Assembly: GCF_020594515.1 (NCBI RefSeq)
Contig: NZ_JAJCTH010000018.1
Span: 1-64,000, forward strand
Direction of reading: 5' to 3'
Length of the DNA: 64,000 bases
Source of the DNA: Rhodoferax sp. U2-2l
Lineage (GTDB): Bacteria > Pseudomonadota > Gammaproteobacteria > Burkholderiales > Burkholderiaceae_C
Positions 56,322-64,000 of the stretch are shown one piece after another. A model generated the notes under the pieces. It saw only the letters and a list, made by a program, of their open reading frames with translations, had not been told where the DNA came from and did no database searches. Position 1 is the first letter of the stretch; each line of letters opens with the position of its first letter. The position numbers and the translations under genes were made by a program.

Positions 56322-57131
56322 GTTTTTTCCCACGCCAACAGCTTCGGCGCCGACACCTACCGGGTGATGTTTGCGGCGCTGCGCCAGCGCGGTCTGGCGG
56401 TGCAGGCCATTGACCAGTTCGGCCACGACCCGCGCTACCCGGTCACCAGCAACTGGCCGCATCTGGTGCAGCAACTCATCGACTTTGCCCGGCCACAGGT
56501 GCAGGCGGCGGGGCAACCGCTGTTTTTTGTCGGCCACTCGCTGGGCGGTTTTCTGAGCCTGATGGCTGCTGCCAAAGCACCTGAACTGGCGCGCGGCGTG
56601 CTGCTGCTGGACGCCCCGGTGCTGGGCGGCTGGCGCGCCACCGCGCTGGGCGTGGCCAAACACGCCCAGCTGGTGGGGGCGGTGTCACCCGGCAAGGTGA
56701 GCCGACGCCGACGCAACCAGTGGGCCGACGCCGCCGAGGCGCTGGCGCATTTTCAAAGCAAGCGCGCCTTTGCCCGGTGGCACCCGCAGGTGCTGGCTGA
56801 CTACATCAACCACGGCACGGTTGACACGCTGGTGGACGGCCAGCCCAAACGCACGCTGCGCTTTGCGCGCGAGGTGGAAACAGCCATCTACAACACCCTG
56901 CCCGACAACCTGGAAGCCATGCTCAAGCGGCACCCGGTGCGCTGCCCGGTGGCGTTCATTGGCGGCACCCAGTCGACGGAGATTCGGCAGGTGGGCATGG
57001 CGCTGACCCAGCGCGTGACGCATGGCCGCATCATGATGCAAGACGGCAGCCATCTGTTTCCCATGGAGCAGCCGCTGGTGACGGCCGCCACCATTGAGGC
57101 CGCCTTGCTGAACCTGTCAGCTGCGGGGTAA
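56313..57131 (+). CDS. Alpha/beta-fold hydrolase
   Basis: This is a 272-residue serine hydrolase. The nucleophile elbow is GHSLGG (S76), the oxyanion region is near FSHANSFG at residues 5-12, and the likely catalytic His is in DGSHLFPMEQP near residue 250. The acid residue is less clear. An ATG inside the last tandem repeat serves as start and no strong ribosome site is seen, so translation may depend on the repeat. The 3' end overlaps the convergent sensor kinase by 15 bp. Substrate is unknown. Confidence 0.82.
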   Translation: MNIVFSHANSFGADTYRVMFAALRQRGLAVQAIDQFGHDPRYPVTSNWPHLVQQLIDFARPQVQAAGQPLFFVGHSLGGFLSLMAAAKAPELARGVLLLDAPVLGGWRATALGVAKHAQLVGAVSPGKVSRRRRNQWADAAEALAHFQSKRAFARWHPQVLADYINHGTVDTLVDGQPKRTLRFAREVETAIYNTLPDNLEAMLKRHPVRCPVAFIGGTQSTEIRQVGMALTQRVTHGRIMMQDGSHLFPMEQPLVTAATIEAALLNLSAAG

Positions 57132-58766
57132 AAAGACCGTCATGGTGGTGCCCTGGCCCACCACGCTTGTCACGTCGATGTGACCGCCGTGTTTCTTGAC
57201 AATGTCATACGACAGCGACAGACCCAGCCCGGTGCCTTTGCCCACCGGCTTGGTGGTGAAAAACGGGTCAAAAATGCGTTTCAGGTTCTCGGGCGCAATG
57301 CCATTGCCCGTGTCCTGCACCGTGATCCAGACCTGGTGCTCGTCAAACCCGGTGCGCAAGGTGATGCGGCCCTTGTCCACCAGCGACTGCGAGGCATTGA
57401 CCAGCAGGTTCATGAACACCTGGTTCAGCTGGAACGGGTAACACATGATCTGGGGCAGACCGGCAAACTCCTTGACCACCTCAGCCTTGTACTTGAGTTC
57501 GTTCCAGACCACCCGCAGGGTGCTTTCCAGCCCGGCTTCCAGATCGGCTGGCTGACGGGCAGATTCATCCACCCGTGAGAAATTCCTCAGGTCCTGCACG
57601 ATGCGCGTCACGCGTTTCAGGCCATCCAGCGACTCACTCAGCAGCTCGGTGATGTCGTCACACATGAAAGCAAAGTCGATGTCTTTCTTGACCTGGGCAA
57701 TCTCCTGGGCAGCCGGTGCGGCCAAGGTGCTCTCCACCCGCTCGTACGCGGCCAGCAGCTTGAGCAGGTGCAACACATAGGTCTGCAGCGAACCCAGGTT
57801 GGAGTTGACAAAACCCACCGGGTTATTGATTTCATGCGCCACGCCAGCCGCCAACTGGCCAATGGAGGCCATGCGCTCGGACTGCATCAGCTGCGCCTGC
57901 GTGGCTTCCAGCTCGTCGACCAGCTGCGCCAGGCGCTCCTTTTCCTGGTTGACAGTGGCGTTGAGCGCGTGCAGCGCGGCGGTGCGCTCCAGCACCCGCT
58001 GCTCCAACCGATCACGCGACTCGCGCAGGGCCTGCGCGTCCAGGGTGTGCTGGGTAATGTCCTGCACGCTGAAGACGCGGCCAATGATCTGCTCGTCCAA
58101 GTACTGTGGCCGGGAGCTGAGCTCGAACACCCGACCGTCCTGGTGGCGGATGGTGTCCTCGGTTTCGGCATGGTCCACCACCGCGTTCAGACGGGCGCGT
58201 ACCAGGTCCTGCTCCCGCACCGAGGCCACGATGAACGCCAGCACCTGCTCGTCGTCCTGCGCCAGCAGCAACGCCTCGGGCAGCGCCCACATCTTGCTGA
58301 ACTGGCGGTTCATGCTGTTGAGCTTGCCGTGCCAGTCCAGCACCAGAATGCCATTGCCGGTGGACTCCAACGTGGCACGCAACTGCGACAGGGTCTGCGC
58401 CAGCGCGTCCTGCACCTGGCGCACACCCTGCGCCTGGGTGGCCAGCACCAGCATCAGCTGGCGCCCGTCCTGCGCCAGCAAGCGGACCGATTTGGTCACG
58501 GTCAGCAATTCACCGTCGGCGCGACGGTACTGGCTCTCTTGGTGGTTGACCTCGGCCAGCTGACCGGTGCGCACGTCTTCCCAGTAAAAAACGTCCTGCA
58601 GCGCGCTCTCGATGTCGGTGATCAACAGGCGGGTCATCTGCTCGGGCGTGTAATCCAGCGCCAGGGCGACCGGTGCATTGACCTTGACAATTTGCAGACT
58701 GGCCGGGTCCACCAGCAGCAGCATCTCCCGGCTGCTGTCCAGCATGAGCTGGGCCAGGTCGCTCAT
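57117..58766 (-). CDS. Soluble PAS-domain sensor histidine kinase
   Basis: This is a 549-residue cytoplasmic kinase without transmembrane helices. Two PAS domains are at about 5-110 and 125-245 (GNGILVLDWHGKLNSMN), a coiled coil spans about 250-295, and the H-box is GVAHEINNPVGFVNSN. N-, G1- and G2-boxes follow (FMNLLVNASQSL, VQDTGNGIAPEN, GKGTGLGLSLSYDIVKKHGG). The long linker after the H-box belongs to the HisKA variant common in betaproteobacteria. It is coupled to the HD-GYP gene upstream by an ATGA overlap, suggesting that kinase output is tied to c-di-GMP turnover. No response regulator is adjacent. Confidence 0.87.
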   Translation of the reverse strand: MSDLAQLMLDSSREMLLLVDPASLQIVKVNAPVALALDYTPEQMTRLLITDIESALQDVFYWEDVRTGQLAEVNHQESQYRRADGELLTVTKSVRLLAQDGRQLMLVLATQAQGVRQVQDALAQTLSQLRATLESTGNGILVLDWHGKLNSMNRQFSKMWALPEALLLAQDDEQVLAFIVASVREQDLVRARLNAVVDHAETEDTIRHQDGRVFELSSRPQYLDEQIIGRVFSVQDITQHTLDAQALRESRDRLEQRVLERTAALHALNATVNQEKERLAQLVDELEATQAQLMQSERMASIGQLAAGVAHEINNPVGFVNSNLGSLQTYVLHLLKLLAAYERVESTLAAPAAQEIAQVKKDIDFAFMCDDITELLSESLDGLKRVTRIVQDLRNFSRVDESARQPADLEAGLESTLRVVWNELKYKAEVVKEFAGLPQIMCYPFQLNQVFMNLLVNASQSLVDKGRITLRTGFDEHQVWITVQDTGNGIAPENLKRIFDPFFTTKPVGKGTGLGLSLSYDIVKKHGGHIDVTSVVGQGTTMTVFLPRS

Positions 58767-60049
58767 GGACGGCTCGCTGGCGGGCGCTTGGCAGCGGCAT
58801 CAAAGTAATAACTCACCCGCTTGCGCGGGCTGAGGTAGTGGTACACCTCGCGCGGCACCTGCGCCGGGCGGATGGCCTTGCTGATGTTCAAGTCCACCTG
58901 GGAGTCCATGTCCAGCAAAATCGCTTCTTCCTTGGGCACGTCGGCGTCGTACACCACCACAATCGGTTTCATCGGCCGCGTTGTGTTCACCGTGGAGACC
59001 ATGCCGATGAAGCCGTTGGACAACTGCACGATGGTGCCCGGTGGGTACACCCCCAGGCAACGAATGAAGGCGCTCAGCAACTTGGGGTCGAACTTGCCGC
59101 GCAGTTTGGCAAACATCAACGAGAGCGCCTCGTGCGGGGTCAGCGCGTCGGCCAGCAACAGCGGGTTGCACAGCTCATCGTAATAGTTGGCAATCACCAC
59201 CACACGCGCCAGCAGGTGGATCGCCTCACCTTTGAGCTTATGCGGGTAGCCCGTGCCGTCAAACAGCTCATGGTGCTGGCCAATGATGGCCATGGCCGCT
59301 GACGACAATTGCATGCGCTTGCCAATTTCAACGCCGTAAGTCGGGTGCAACTCGTAAAAATTGCGCTCGGCCGGCGTCAGCGGATCGGTTTTCAACAAAA
59401 TTTTGTCGGGCACTTCCTTGCGGCCAATGTCATGCAACAAGGCGCCCACACCCAGCACACCCACCACCTCCACCGGCAACTTCAGATCGCGCGCCATCAT
59501 CATCGACAGCATGGTGACATTGAGCGCATGAAAGTACAGCTCTTCACCCCCCAGCTTGTCGCCCATGACCTGAATGGCCAGCTCGGGCGCGCTGAGGATG
59601 GAGTCCGCGATTTTCTGCACCAGCTTGCTGGCCTGCTGCACGGTTTCAACGGGGCGGCTGTAGAGGTTTTTCTCGATGTCGCGCACGGTTTGCGCGGTGT
59701 CCACAAAAGCGCGCTCAATGCGCTCTGCCGTGTCACGGCGCTGCTTCATTTGCGCCATCATGGCGCGTTTGGCCAACATGGCCGGTGACGGCTCTTGGGG
59801 CGCCTCGGGTGGCGGGACAACCAGCGCCAGCGTGTTGTCTGACGCAAGCACCGTTGGCAGCGCCACGTCGCTCAGTTCCGGACTCAAGCGCAGGGCTTTG
59901 AGCCCCAGGCTGCGGATCGTTTCAATCTGGTCGGCGCTGGTGATCTTGAAGTGGCTGAACGCAAACGGATGGTCAAACCACTTCATGTCCAGGTGGACAT
60001 ACATCCCCACCTTCAGCTGGTCGGGCGTGATGGTGGTGGTTTGCACCAT
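58763..60049 (-). CDS. HD-GYP c-di-GMP phosphodiesterase with DUF3391 domain
   Basis: This is a 428-residue enzyme expected to hydrolyse c-di-GMP. An N-terminal DUF3391 domain (residues 1-130, TTITPDQLKVGMYVHLDMKWFDHPF) precedes an HD-GYP domain with HD in GALLHDIGRKEVP and the GYP element in GQHHELFDGTGYPHKLKGE. All metal-binding residues of the family appear present. It follows uppP by four bases and is coupled to the downstream PAS kinase. With the diguanylate cyclase at 32-34 kb it indicates c-di-GMP signalling in this organism. Confidence 0.9.
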   Translation of the reverse strand: MVQTTTITPDQLKVGMYVHLDMKWFDHPFAFSHFKITSADQIETIRSLGLKALRLSPELSDVALPTVLASDNTLALVVPPPEAPQEPSPAMLAKRAMMAQMKQRRDTAERIERAFVDTAQTVRDIEKNLYSRPVETVQQASKLVQKIADSILSAPELAIQVMGDKLGGEELYFHALNVTMLSMMMARDLKLPVEVVGVLGVGALLHDIGRKEVPDKILLKTDPLTPAERNFYELHPTYGVEIGKRMQLSSAAMAIIGQHHELFDGTGYPHKLKGEAIHLLARVVVIANYYDELCNPLLLADALTPHEALSLMFAKLRGKFDPKLLSAFIRCLGVYPPGTIVQLSNGFIGMVSTVNTTRPMKPIVVVYDADVPKEEAILLDMDSQVDLNISKAIRPAQVPREVYHYLSPRKRVSYYFDAAAKRPPASRP

Positions 60050-60053
60050 GCGC

Positions 60054-60887
60054 TCACGCAGCCCAGGTCACCGTGCCAGTCCAGGCGGTGGCCAGCACCA
60101 CCAAGCCAAACACAATGCGGTAGTAGGCAAAACCGACAAAGCTGTGGGTGGAAATGAACGCCAGCAGCCAGCGGATGCATAACCACGCGCTGACAAACGA
60201 CATCACCAGCCCCACAGCAAACATCGGCACATCAGCCAAAGACAACAAGGCGCGATCTTTGTACAGGCTGTAGGCGCCCGCGCCGATCAGGGTCGGTATC
60301 GCCAGGTAGAACGAAAAATCCGTGGCCGCCTTGCGCGACAAGCCCAGCAACATGCCACCAATGATGGTGGCGCCGCTGCGGCTGGTGCCCGGAATCATGG
60401 CAAAACACTGCACCAGGCCCACTTTCAAGGCGTCCATCGGCGTCATGGCATCCACGTCATGGATACGGGCCACCGCGGGGTTTTTGGCCTGGCGGCGCTC
60501 CGCCCACAAAATGATGAAGCCGCCAATGATGAAGGTGCTGGCCACCACCACCGGCGTGAACAGGTTGGCCTTGATGGCCTTGCCAAACAACAAGCCCAAC
60601 AACACCGCCGGAAAAAAGGCGATCGCCACGTTCAACGCAAAGCGCTGCGCCTGCTGCTCAGACGGCAGCGCCACCACCGTGTCGCGAATTTTTTGCCAAT
60701 ACACCAGGATCACGGCAAAGATGGCACCGGTCTGGATGGCAATGTCGAACACCTTGGCTTTGTCGTCATCAAAACCCAGCAGCGCGCCCGCCAGAATCAA
60801 GTGTCCGGTGGACGAGATGGGCAAAAACTCGGTCAAACCTTCCACCAGCCCCATGATGGCGGCCTTGATCAACAGCACAATATCCAC
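60054..60887 (-). CDS. uppP: Undecaprenyl-diphosphatase
   Basis: UppP (BacA) recycles undecaprenyl pyrophosphate to the monophosphate carrier for peptidoglycan and is linked to bacitracin resistance. The 277-residue polytopic protein has about eight helices, with [17 protein letters not shown] and the catalytic [10 protein letters not shown]. The start is GTG at 60887, because an AGGAGA ribosome site lies four bases upstream; a TTG seven codons further upstream would bury that site inside the gene. It heads the uppP, HD-GYP, PAS kinase set. Confidence 0.93.
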   Translation of the reverse strand: MDIVLLIKAAIMGLVEGLTEFLPISSTGHLILAGALLGFDDDKAKVFDIAIQTGAIFAVILVYWQKIRDTVVALPSEQQAQRFALNVAIAFFPAVLLGLLFGKAIKANLFTPVVVASTFIIGGFIILWAERRQAKNPAVARIHDVDAMTPMDALKVGLVQCFAMIPGTSRSGATIIGGMLLGLSRKAATDFSFYLAIPTLIGAGAYSLYKDRALLSLADVPMFAVGLVMSFVSAWLCIRWLLAFISTHSFVGFAYYRIVFGLVVLATAWTGTVTWAA

Positions 60888-61030
60888 GCAATCTCCTAGT
60901 CTGATCAACGATTATCACAGCCTGCACAGTACGGCAACCCGCATTCACAGCAGAAACCGGGCCAGACCCCGCCCAGGCCAGGGTCGAATTTTCGTGGGAT
61001 CATTAACGCCCATACCGAGCAAATTGAACC

Positions 61031-61690
61031 ATGACCGACACGCTTGCCCTCCAATCCTTGCCGCTGTTTCCGCTGGGCACGGTCCTGTTTCCGGGCGGCT
61101 ACCTGCCGCTGCAGATTTTTGAGGTGCGTTACCTCGACATGATTGGCAAGTGTTTCAAGACCGGCGCGCCGTTTGGCGTGGTGTCACTCAACCGCGGCAG
61201 CGAGGTGCGCCAGGCCCCCGGCGGCGCACCGGGGGGTGACAACTTTGCCGAGGAGATTTTTTACCCGACCGGCACCCTGGCCCGCATCACCCAGCTGAGC
61301 CGACCGCAACCCGGGCTGATGCTGATTCAATGCACAGGCGAACAGCGTTTTACCGTCAGCAACCACCACCTGATGAAACACGGCCTGTGGGTGGCCGATG
61401 TGGCCCTGCTGCCTGATGACCAGCAAGTCACCATTCCGCCCGACCTGAAGGCCGTGGCCAACACGCTGAAACGGGTGATTGACACGCTGCACGAGCAGCA
61501 TCTGGAGGCCGAGCAAATGCCGATCCAGCCGCCCTACCAGCTCGACGACTGCGCCTGGGTGGCCAACCGCTGGTGCGAGCTGCTGCCCATGTCGCTGGAA
61601 CTGAAACACCGGCTGATGGCGCTTGACAACCCGCTGGTGCGGCTGGAGCTGGTGAGCGACCTGCTGGAGCGCAACGGCATCCCGACCTGA
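61031..61690 (+). CDS. LON N-terminal substrate-binding domain protein
   Basis: This is a 219-residue protein consisting of the Lon protease N-terminal domain without ATPase or peptidase parts. The beta-rich beginning LPLFPLGTVLFPGGYLPLQIFEVRYLDM is characteristic. The second half is helical (KAVANTLKRVIDTLHEQ and LPMSLELKHRLMALDNPLVRLELVSDLL). Such stand-alone LON-domain proteins are common in proteobacteria with no settled role; adaptor-like protein binding is presumed. It is divergent from uppP. Confidence 0.88.
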   Translation: MTDTLALQSLPLFPLGTVLFPGGYLPLQIFEVRYLDMIGKCFKTGAPFGVVSLNRGSEVRQAPGGAPGGDNFAEEIFYPTGTLARITQLSRPQPGLMLIQCTGEQRFTVSNHHLMKHGLWVADVALLPDDQQVTIPPDLKAVANTLKRVIDTLHEQHLEAEQMPIQPPYQLDDCAWVANRWCELLPMSLELKHRLMALDNPLVRLELVSDLLERNGIPT

Positions 61691-61752
61691 TTGCATAATG
61701 GCAGGTCTGGCACACCATCGCCCACAAGCCGTTATGTCACAGGTGACCCATC

Positions 61753-62343
61753 ATGAGTATTCGCTACGCCAACGTCCTCAACCACCTGCCCGAAACCAAG
61801 ATGCGGCTTTACCCCACCAAGGTGATCAACATCATTGGCGGGCCGGGCAGTGACAAATCGCTGTTTTCAGCGGCCATCGTGCTGCACCTGAGCCTGCACG
61901 GCAAAACGGTGGAAACCATTCCCGACTTTGCCAAGTCCCTGGTCTGGCAGCAGAACTTCGAGGTGCTGAAAAACCAGTATTTCATTGCCCAGCGCCAGTA
62001 TGAGATGCTCAACCTGATTGACGGCCAGGTGCACTTTTTGATCACCGAATGCTCTTTGCCGCAAGTGCTGTTTTACAACGAAAACTACGCCGACAACATC
62101 TGCGACGTGGCCAAAACCCGCGAGCAGATCCTGGAGTGGTACCGGCAAAACGACAACGTCAACATTCTGGTCAAGCGCGGTAACAAGAAATATGTGCGCA
62201 GCGGGCGTTTTCAGGATGAAGAACAAGCCCGCGAGGTGGACCAGGGCCTGCGCGAGATTCTGGTGCGCGAGCGCTTGCCGTTTACCGAACTTCCGCCCGA
62301 CCTCAAAGCCATCCACGCCTTTGCCGAAACGCTGATGGATTAA
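61753..62343 (+). CDS. P-loop NTPase (AAA_28/NadR-like kinase fold)
   Basis: This is a 196-residue P-loop protein. Walker A is GGPGSDKS at residues 29-36, one residue different from the usual GxxGxGKS with Asp before Lys. A region LITECSLPQVLFYNE may be the Walker B equivalent and a DEEQAREVDQGLREIL helix is near the C-terminus. Similar proteins are found in phages and as stand-alone bacterial genes annotated ATP-binding or NadR-like kinases. It is less GC-rich in coding style than its neighbours, possibly phage-derived. Substrate is not known. Confidence 0.6.
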   Translation: MSIRYANVLNHLPETKMRLYPTKVINIIGGPGSDKSLFSAAIVLHLSLHGKTVETIPDFAKSLVWQQNFEVLKNQYFIAQRQYEMLNLIDGQVHFLITECSLPQVLFYNENYADNICDVAKTREQILEWYRQNDNVNILVKRGNKKYVRSGRFQDEEQAREVDQGLREILVRERLPFTELPPDLKAIHAFAETLMD

Positions 62344-62358
62344 CCCGCCGTCTGCGGC

Positions 62359-63501
62359 TTAACCGGCCCGCAGACCCACCGGCAGCCAGTTGGCAAAGTA
62401 GGTGGCGATGCGCTCTTCGTGGCGCTGCCACCAGATACCCAAAGCCACCAGCCCCAAACCAATCAGCGTCAGCACAAACGCAAAGACCAGGCTGTCGCCA
62501 AACACCCGGTGCGACAAATAGCCCAGGTAACCAGCCACGCCCAGAGCGCCCAGCACGGTGAACACCCGCCGCCCGATCACCGCCCCGGCAAACACCATCA
62601 CCACGTTGATCAGGCAGTACAGCGCTTTGCCCAGCTCTGAATCCGAGTCGCGCCAGCTCAGGCCACCCCAAAACATCAGCGTGCCAAAGATGTACAGCCA
62701 AAAAGCATAGTCTTGCCGCCACTCGGCCTCCGTTGCCTGGCGACAACGCACATCGACCCACAGCGCCATGGCCACGGTGGCGATGCCAAACACCAGCGAC
62801 ACATCACGCATGAAGGCAAAGTCCCAAAACTCACCTTGCTGCATCAGGCCGTGCGCCACATCCATGCTCAGGTACCACAGCGTCACCGCAATCGGCATCA
62901 CCATGAACGGCAGGCGGTAGCGCCACAACATCACCACACCAGCGGCCAACGTCACCAACTCCAGCGTGAGCCAGCGCCAGTTGATGTGGGTGTGGTAAGC
63001 CGAATAAGCCATCGGCCCGCCCGGTGGCCACCAGCCCATGCCGTGCTGAAAACACCACACCACCAGCGGCGTCAGCACCACCGCCAGCGTGGCCAAAATG
63101 CCAGCAGGCACCCGCAGCTGGCGGCTTGTCAGATGGTCGGCCACCTTCAGGCAGGCCACCAGGTACGCGGCGCTCAGCAGCATCAGGCCCCAGGCACCAA
63201 ACGCGTCCCAGCTCAGTTGCATGAACAAGGTCATGGCGCCGATGGCGACCAAACCACCAAAGTAGTACAGCGTGTTGGTCAAACTGAAGTGCGGCGCGCT
63301 GGCGTACACACCGGCAGGCGCATCGGGCTGGGCCGCTTGCTGTGCCGCCATGCTTTGTTTGGCCCAACGCGCCCACAGCGCCTGTGCCTGCTGGCGCGTG
63401 ATCACCCCGTCTTGCACCGCCAGCAACAAGTCGCGCTGCCCCACCTGCGCAACAACAGGCTGGGGTTTGCCTGGCAAGGCGACGGGAGGTGATTCAGGCA
63501 T
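62359..63501 (-). CDS. DUF2157-type multi-pass membrane protein
   Basis: This is a 380-residue membrane protein with about nine to ten helices following a soluble 70-residue N-terminal part ([25 protein letters not shown]), the feature of DUF2157 family proteins. It ends with [26 protein letters not shown]. The start at 63501 gives the family N-terminus; longer frames extend across the divergent glnS start. Function is unknown. Convergent with the P-loop gene, 15 bp apart. Confidence 0.75.
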   Translation of the reverse strand: MPESPPVALPGKPQPVVAQVGQRDLLLAVQDGVITRQQAQALWARWAKQSMAAQQAAQPDAPAGVYASAPHFSLTNTLYYFGGLVAIGAMTLFMQLSWDAFGAWGLMLLSAAYLVACLKVADHLTSRQLRVPAGILATLAVVLTPLVVWCFQHGMGWWPPGGPMAYSAYHTHINWRWLTLELVTLAAGVVMLWRYRLPFMVMPIAVTLWYLSMDVAHGLMQQGEFWDFAFMRDVSLVFGIATVAMALWVDVRCRQATEAEWRQDYAFWLYIFGTLMFWGGLSWRDSDSELGKALYCLINVVMVFAGAVIGRRVFTVLGALGVAGYLGYLSHRVFGDSLVFAFVLTLIGLGLVALGIWWQRHEERIATYFANWLPVGLRAG

Positions 63502-63580
63502 GGTGAACTCTGTGGTAACCGCACACAATGAGCGGCCACAAATCATAGCCACCCCAGGCGCGCCACCTAAAATCGGCACC

Positions 63581-64000
63581 ATGAGCCACCCCACCCCACC
63601 CCAAAATAAAACAGCCGCTGACCCTGCGGCCACCGACGTCGTTAAAACCAGCAACTTTTTGCGCCAGATCATCGAATCTGACCTGGAAAAAGGCACCTAC
63701 GCATCCCGCCGCTGGGCCGGCAGCCCCGGCGACGCCGCGCACCACGCTGCGGGCGAGCCCGACCCGGCCAAAATCCGCACCCGTTTCCCGCCCGAACCCA
63801 ATGGCTACCTGCATGTGGGCCACGCCAAAAGCATCTGCCTGAACTTTGGCCTGGCGCGTGATTACGGCGGTGTGTGCCACCTGCGCTTTGACGACACCAA
63901 CCCCGAAAAAGAAGACACCGAATACGTTGACAGCATCATCGACTCGGTGAAATGGCTCGGCTTTGACTGGAGCCAACCCGGCAACAGCCTGCCCTACCAG
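63581..64000 (+). CDS. glnS: Glutaminyl-tRNA synthetase (5' part, runs off the window)
   Basis: The first 140 codons of GlnS are visible. [15 protein letters not shown], the class I HIGH motif in [19 protein letters not shown] and [19 protein letters not shown] are clear. Compared with E. coli GlnS, there is an insertion of about 19 residues ([19 protein letters not shown]) between LEKGTY and [10 protein letters not shown], plus a 20-residue N-terminal extension. GlnS charges tRNA-Gln directly. The rest lies beyond position 64000. Confidence 0.92.
   Translation, partial: MSHPTPPQNKTAADPAATDVVKTSNFLRQIIESDLEKGTYASRRWAGSPGDAAHHAAGEPDPAKIRTRFPPEPNGYLHVGHAKSICLNFGLARDYGGVCHLRFDDTNPEKEDTEYVDSIIDSVKWLGFDWSQPGNSLPYQ

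Overview
The window looks like chromosomal DNA of a phototrophic betaproteobacterium, most likely Comamonadaceae and Rhodoferax-like. This is an inference. The support is high GC with GC-rich third codon positions, the ribF-ileS-lspA neighbourhood, a PEP-CTERM protein, a NodT/MacAB efflux operon, a PmrAB/QseBC-type two-component system, and a bchE-bchJ pair for anaerobic bacteriochlorophyll synthesis. No rRNA, tRNA, CRISPR array, transposase or phage block was recognised. Protein-coding genes are densely packed and many overlap by 1-4 bases (ATGA or TGATG), which points to translational coupling.

Layout. 0.1-2.7 kb: fatty-acid desaturase and RsmB-like rRNA methyltransferase. 2.8-7.6 kb: tripartite NodT-MacA-MacB efflux operon. 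7.7-10.1 kb: PEP-CTERM protein with a clear terminator, purN, and a YceH-like gene. 10.2-19.0 kb: an apparent envelope-stress block made of eptA, a divergent PAP2 phosphatase, a five-gene coupled cassette (thermostable-hemolysin family, AMP-ligase, haem-oxygenase-like di-iron enzyme, SDR, TPR protein) and a convergent response regulator/sensor kinase pair. Two exact CTTAAT-N5-CTTAAT boxes (the PmrA consensus) and one degenerate copy lie in front of eptA, the cassette and the PAP2 gene. 19.0-20.6 kb: exported LigE-type DNA ligase and an HNH nuclease. 20.8-28.8 kb: ribF, ileS, lspA, a Na/Pi cotransporter and miaA. The ribF-ileS junction is interrupted by about 0.7 kb, with a diverged second copy of the ribF 3' end directly against ileS. 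28.8-29.5 kb: a VapBC toxin-antitoxin pair with its own operator.

29.5-43.4 kb: three parts of a possible Att-like system (ABC ATPase, large FtsX-type permease, Tat-exported CrtC/AttH lipocalin protein) are interspersed with a pabBC fusion, a diguanylate cyclase and a polar amino-acid ABC transporter set that includes an AstE-like hydrolase and a CysK/Cds1-like PLP enzyme. 43.6-47.6 kb: a small exported protein with cysteine repeats, then a four-gene MCE (Mla/Pqi-type) lipid transporter. 47.7-53.8 kb: a BrkB-like membrane protein, bchJ-bchE and divergent mutS. Between bchE and mutS a perfect TGT-N12-ACA palindrome (PpsR/CrtJ type) overlaps an FNR-like site. 53.8-64 kb: ferric-reductase-like flavocytochrome, Anbu proteasome-like protease, three 59-bp tandem repeats, alpha/beta hydrolase, PAS histidine kinase coupled to an HD-GYP phosphodiesterase, uppP, a LON-domain protein, a P-loop protein, a DUF2157 membrane protein, and the 5' end of glnS running off the right edge.

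The most promising unexplained system is the PmrA-box-associated five-gene cassette at 12.7-17.0 kb. It looks like a coordinated, polymyxin/metal-responsive acyl-modifying pathway of unknown product.
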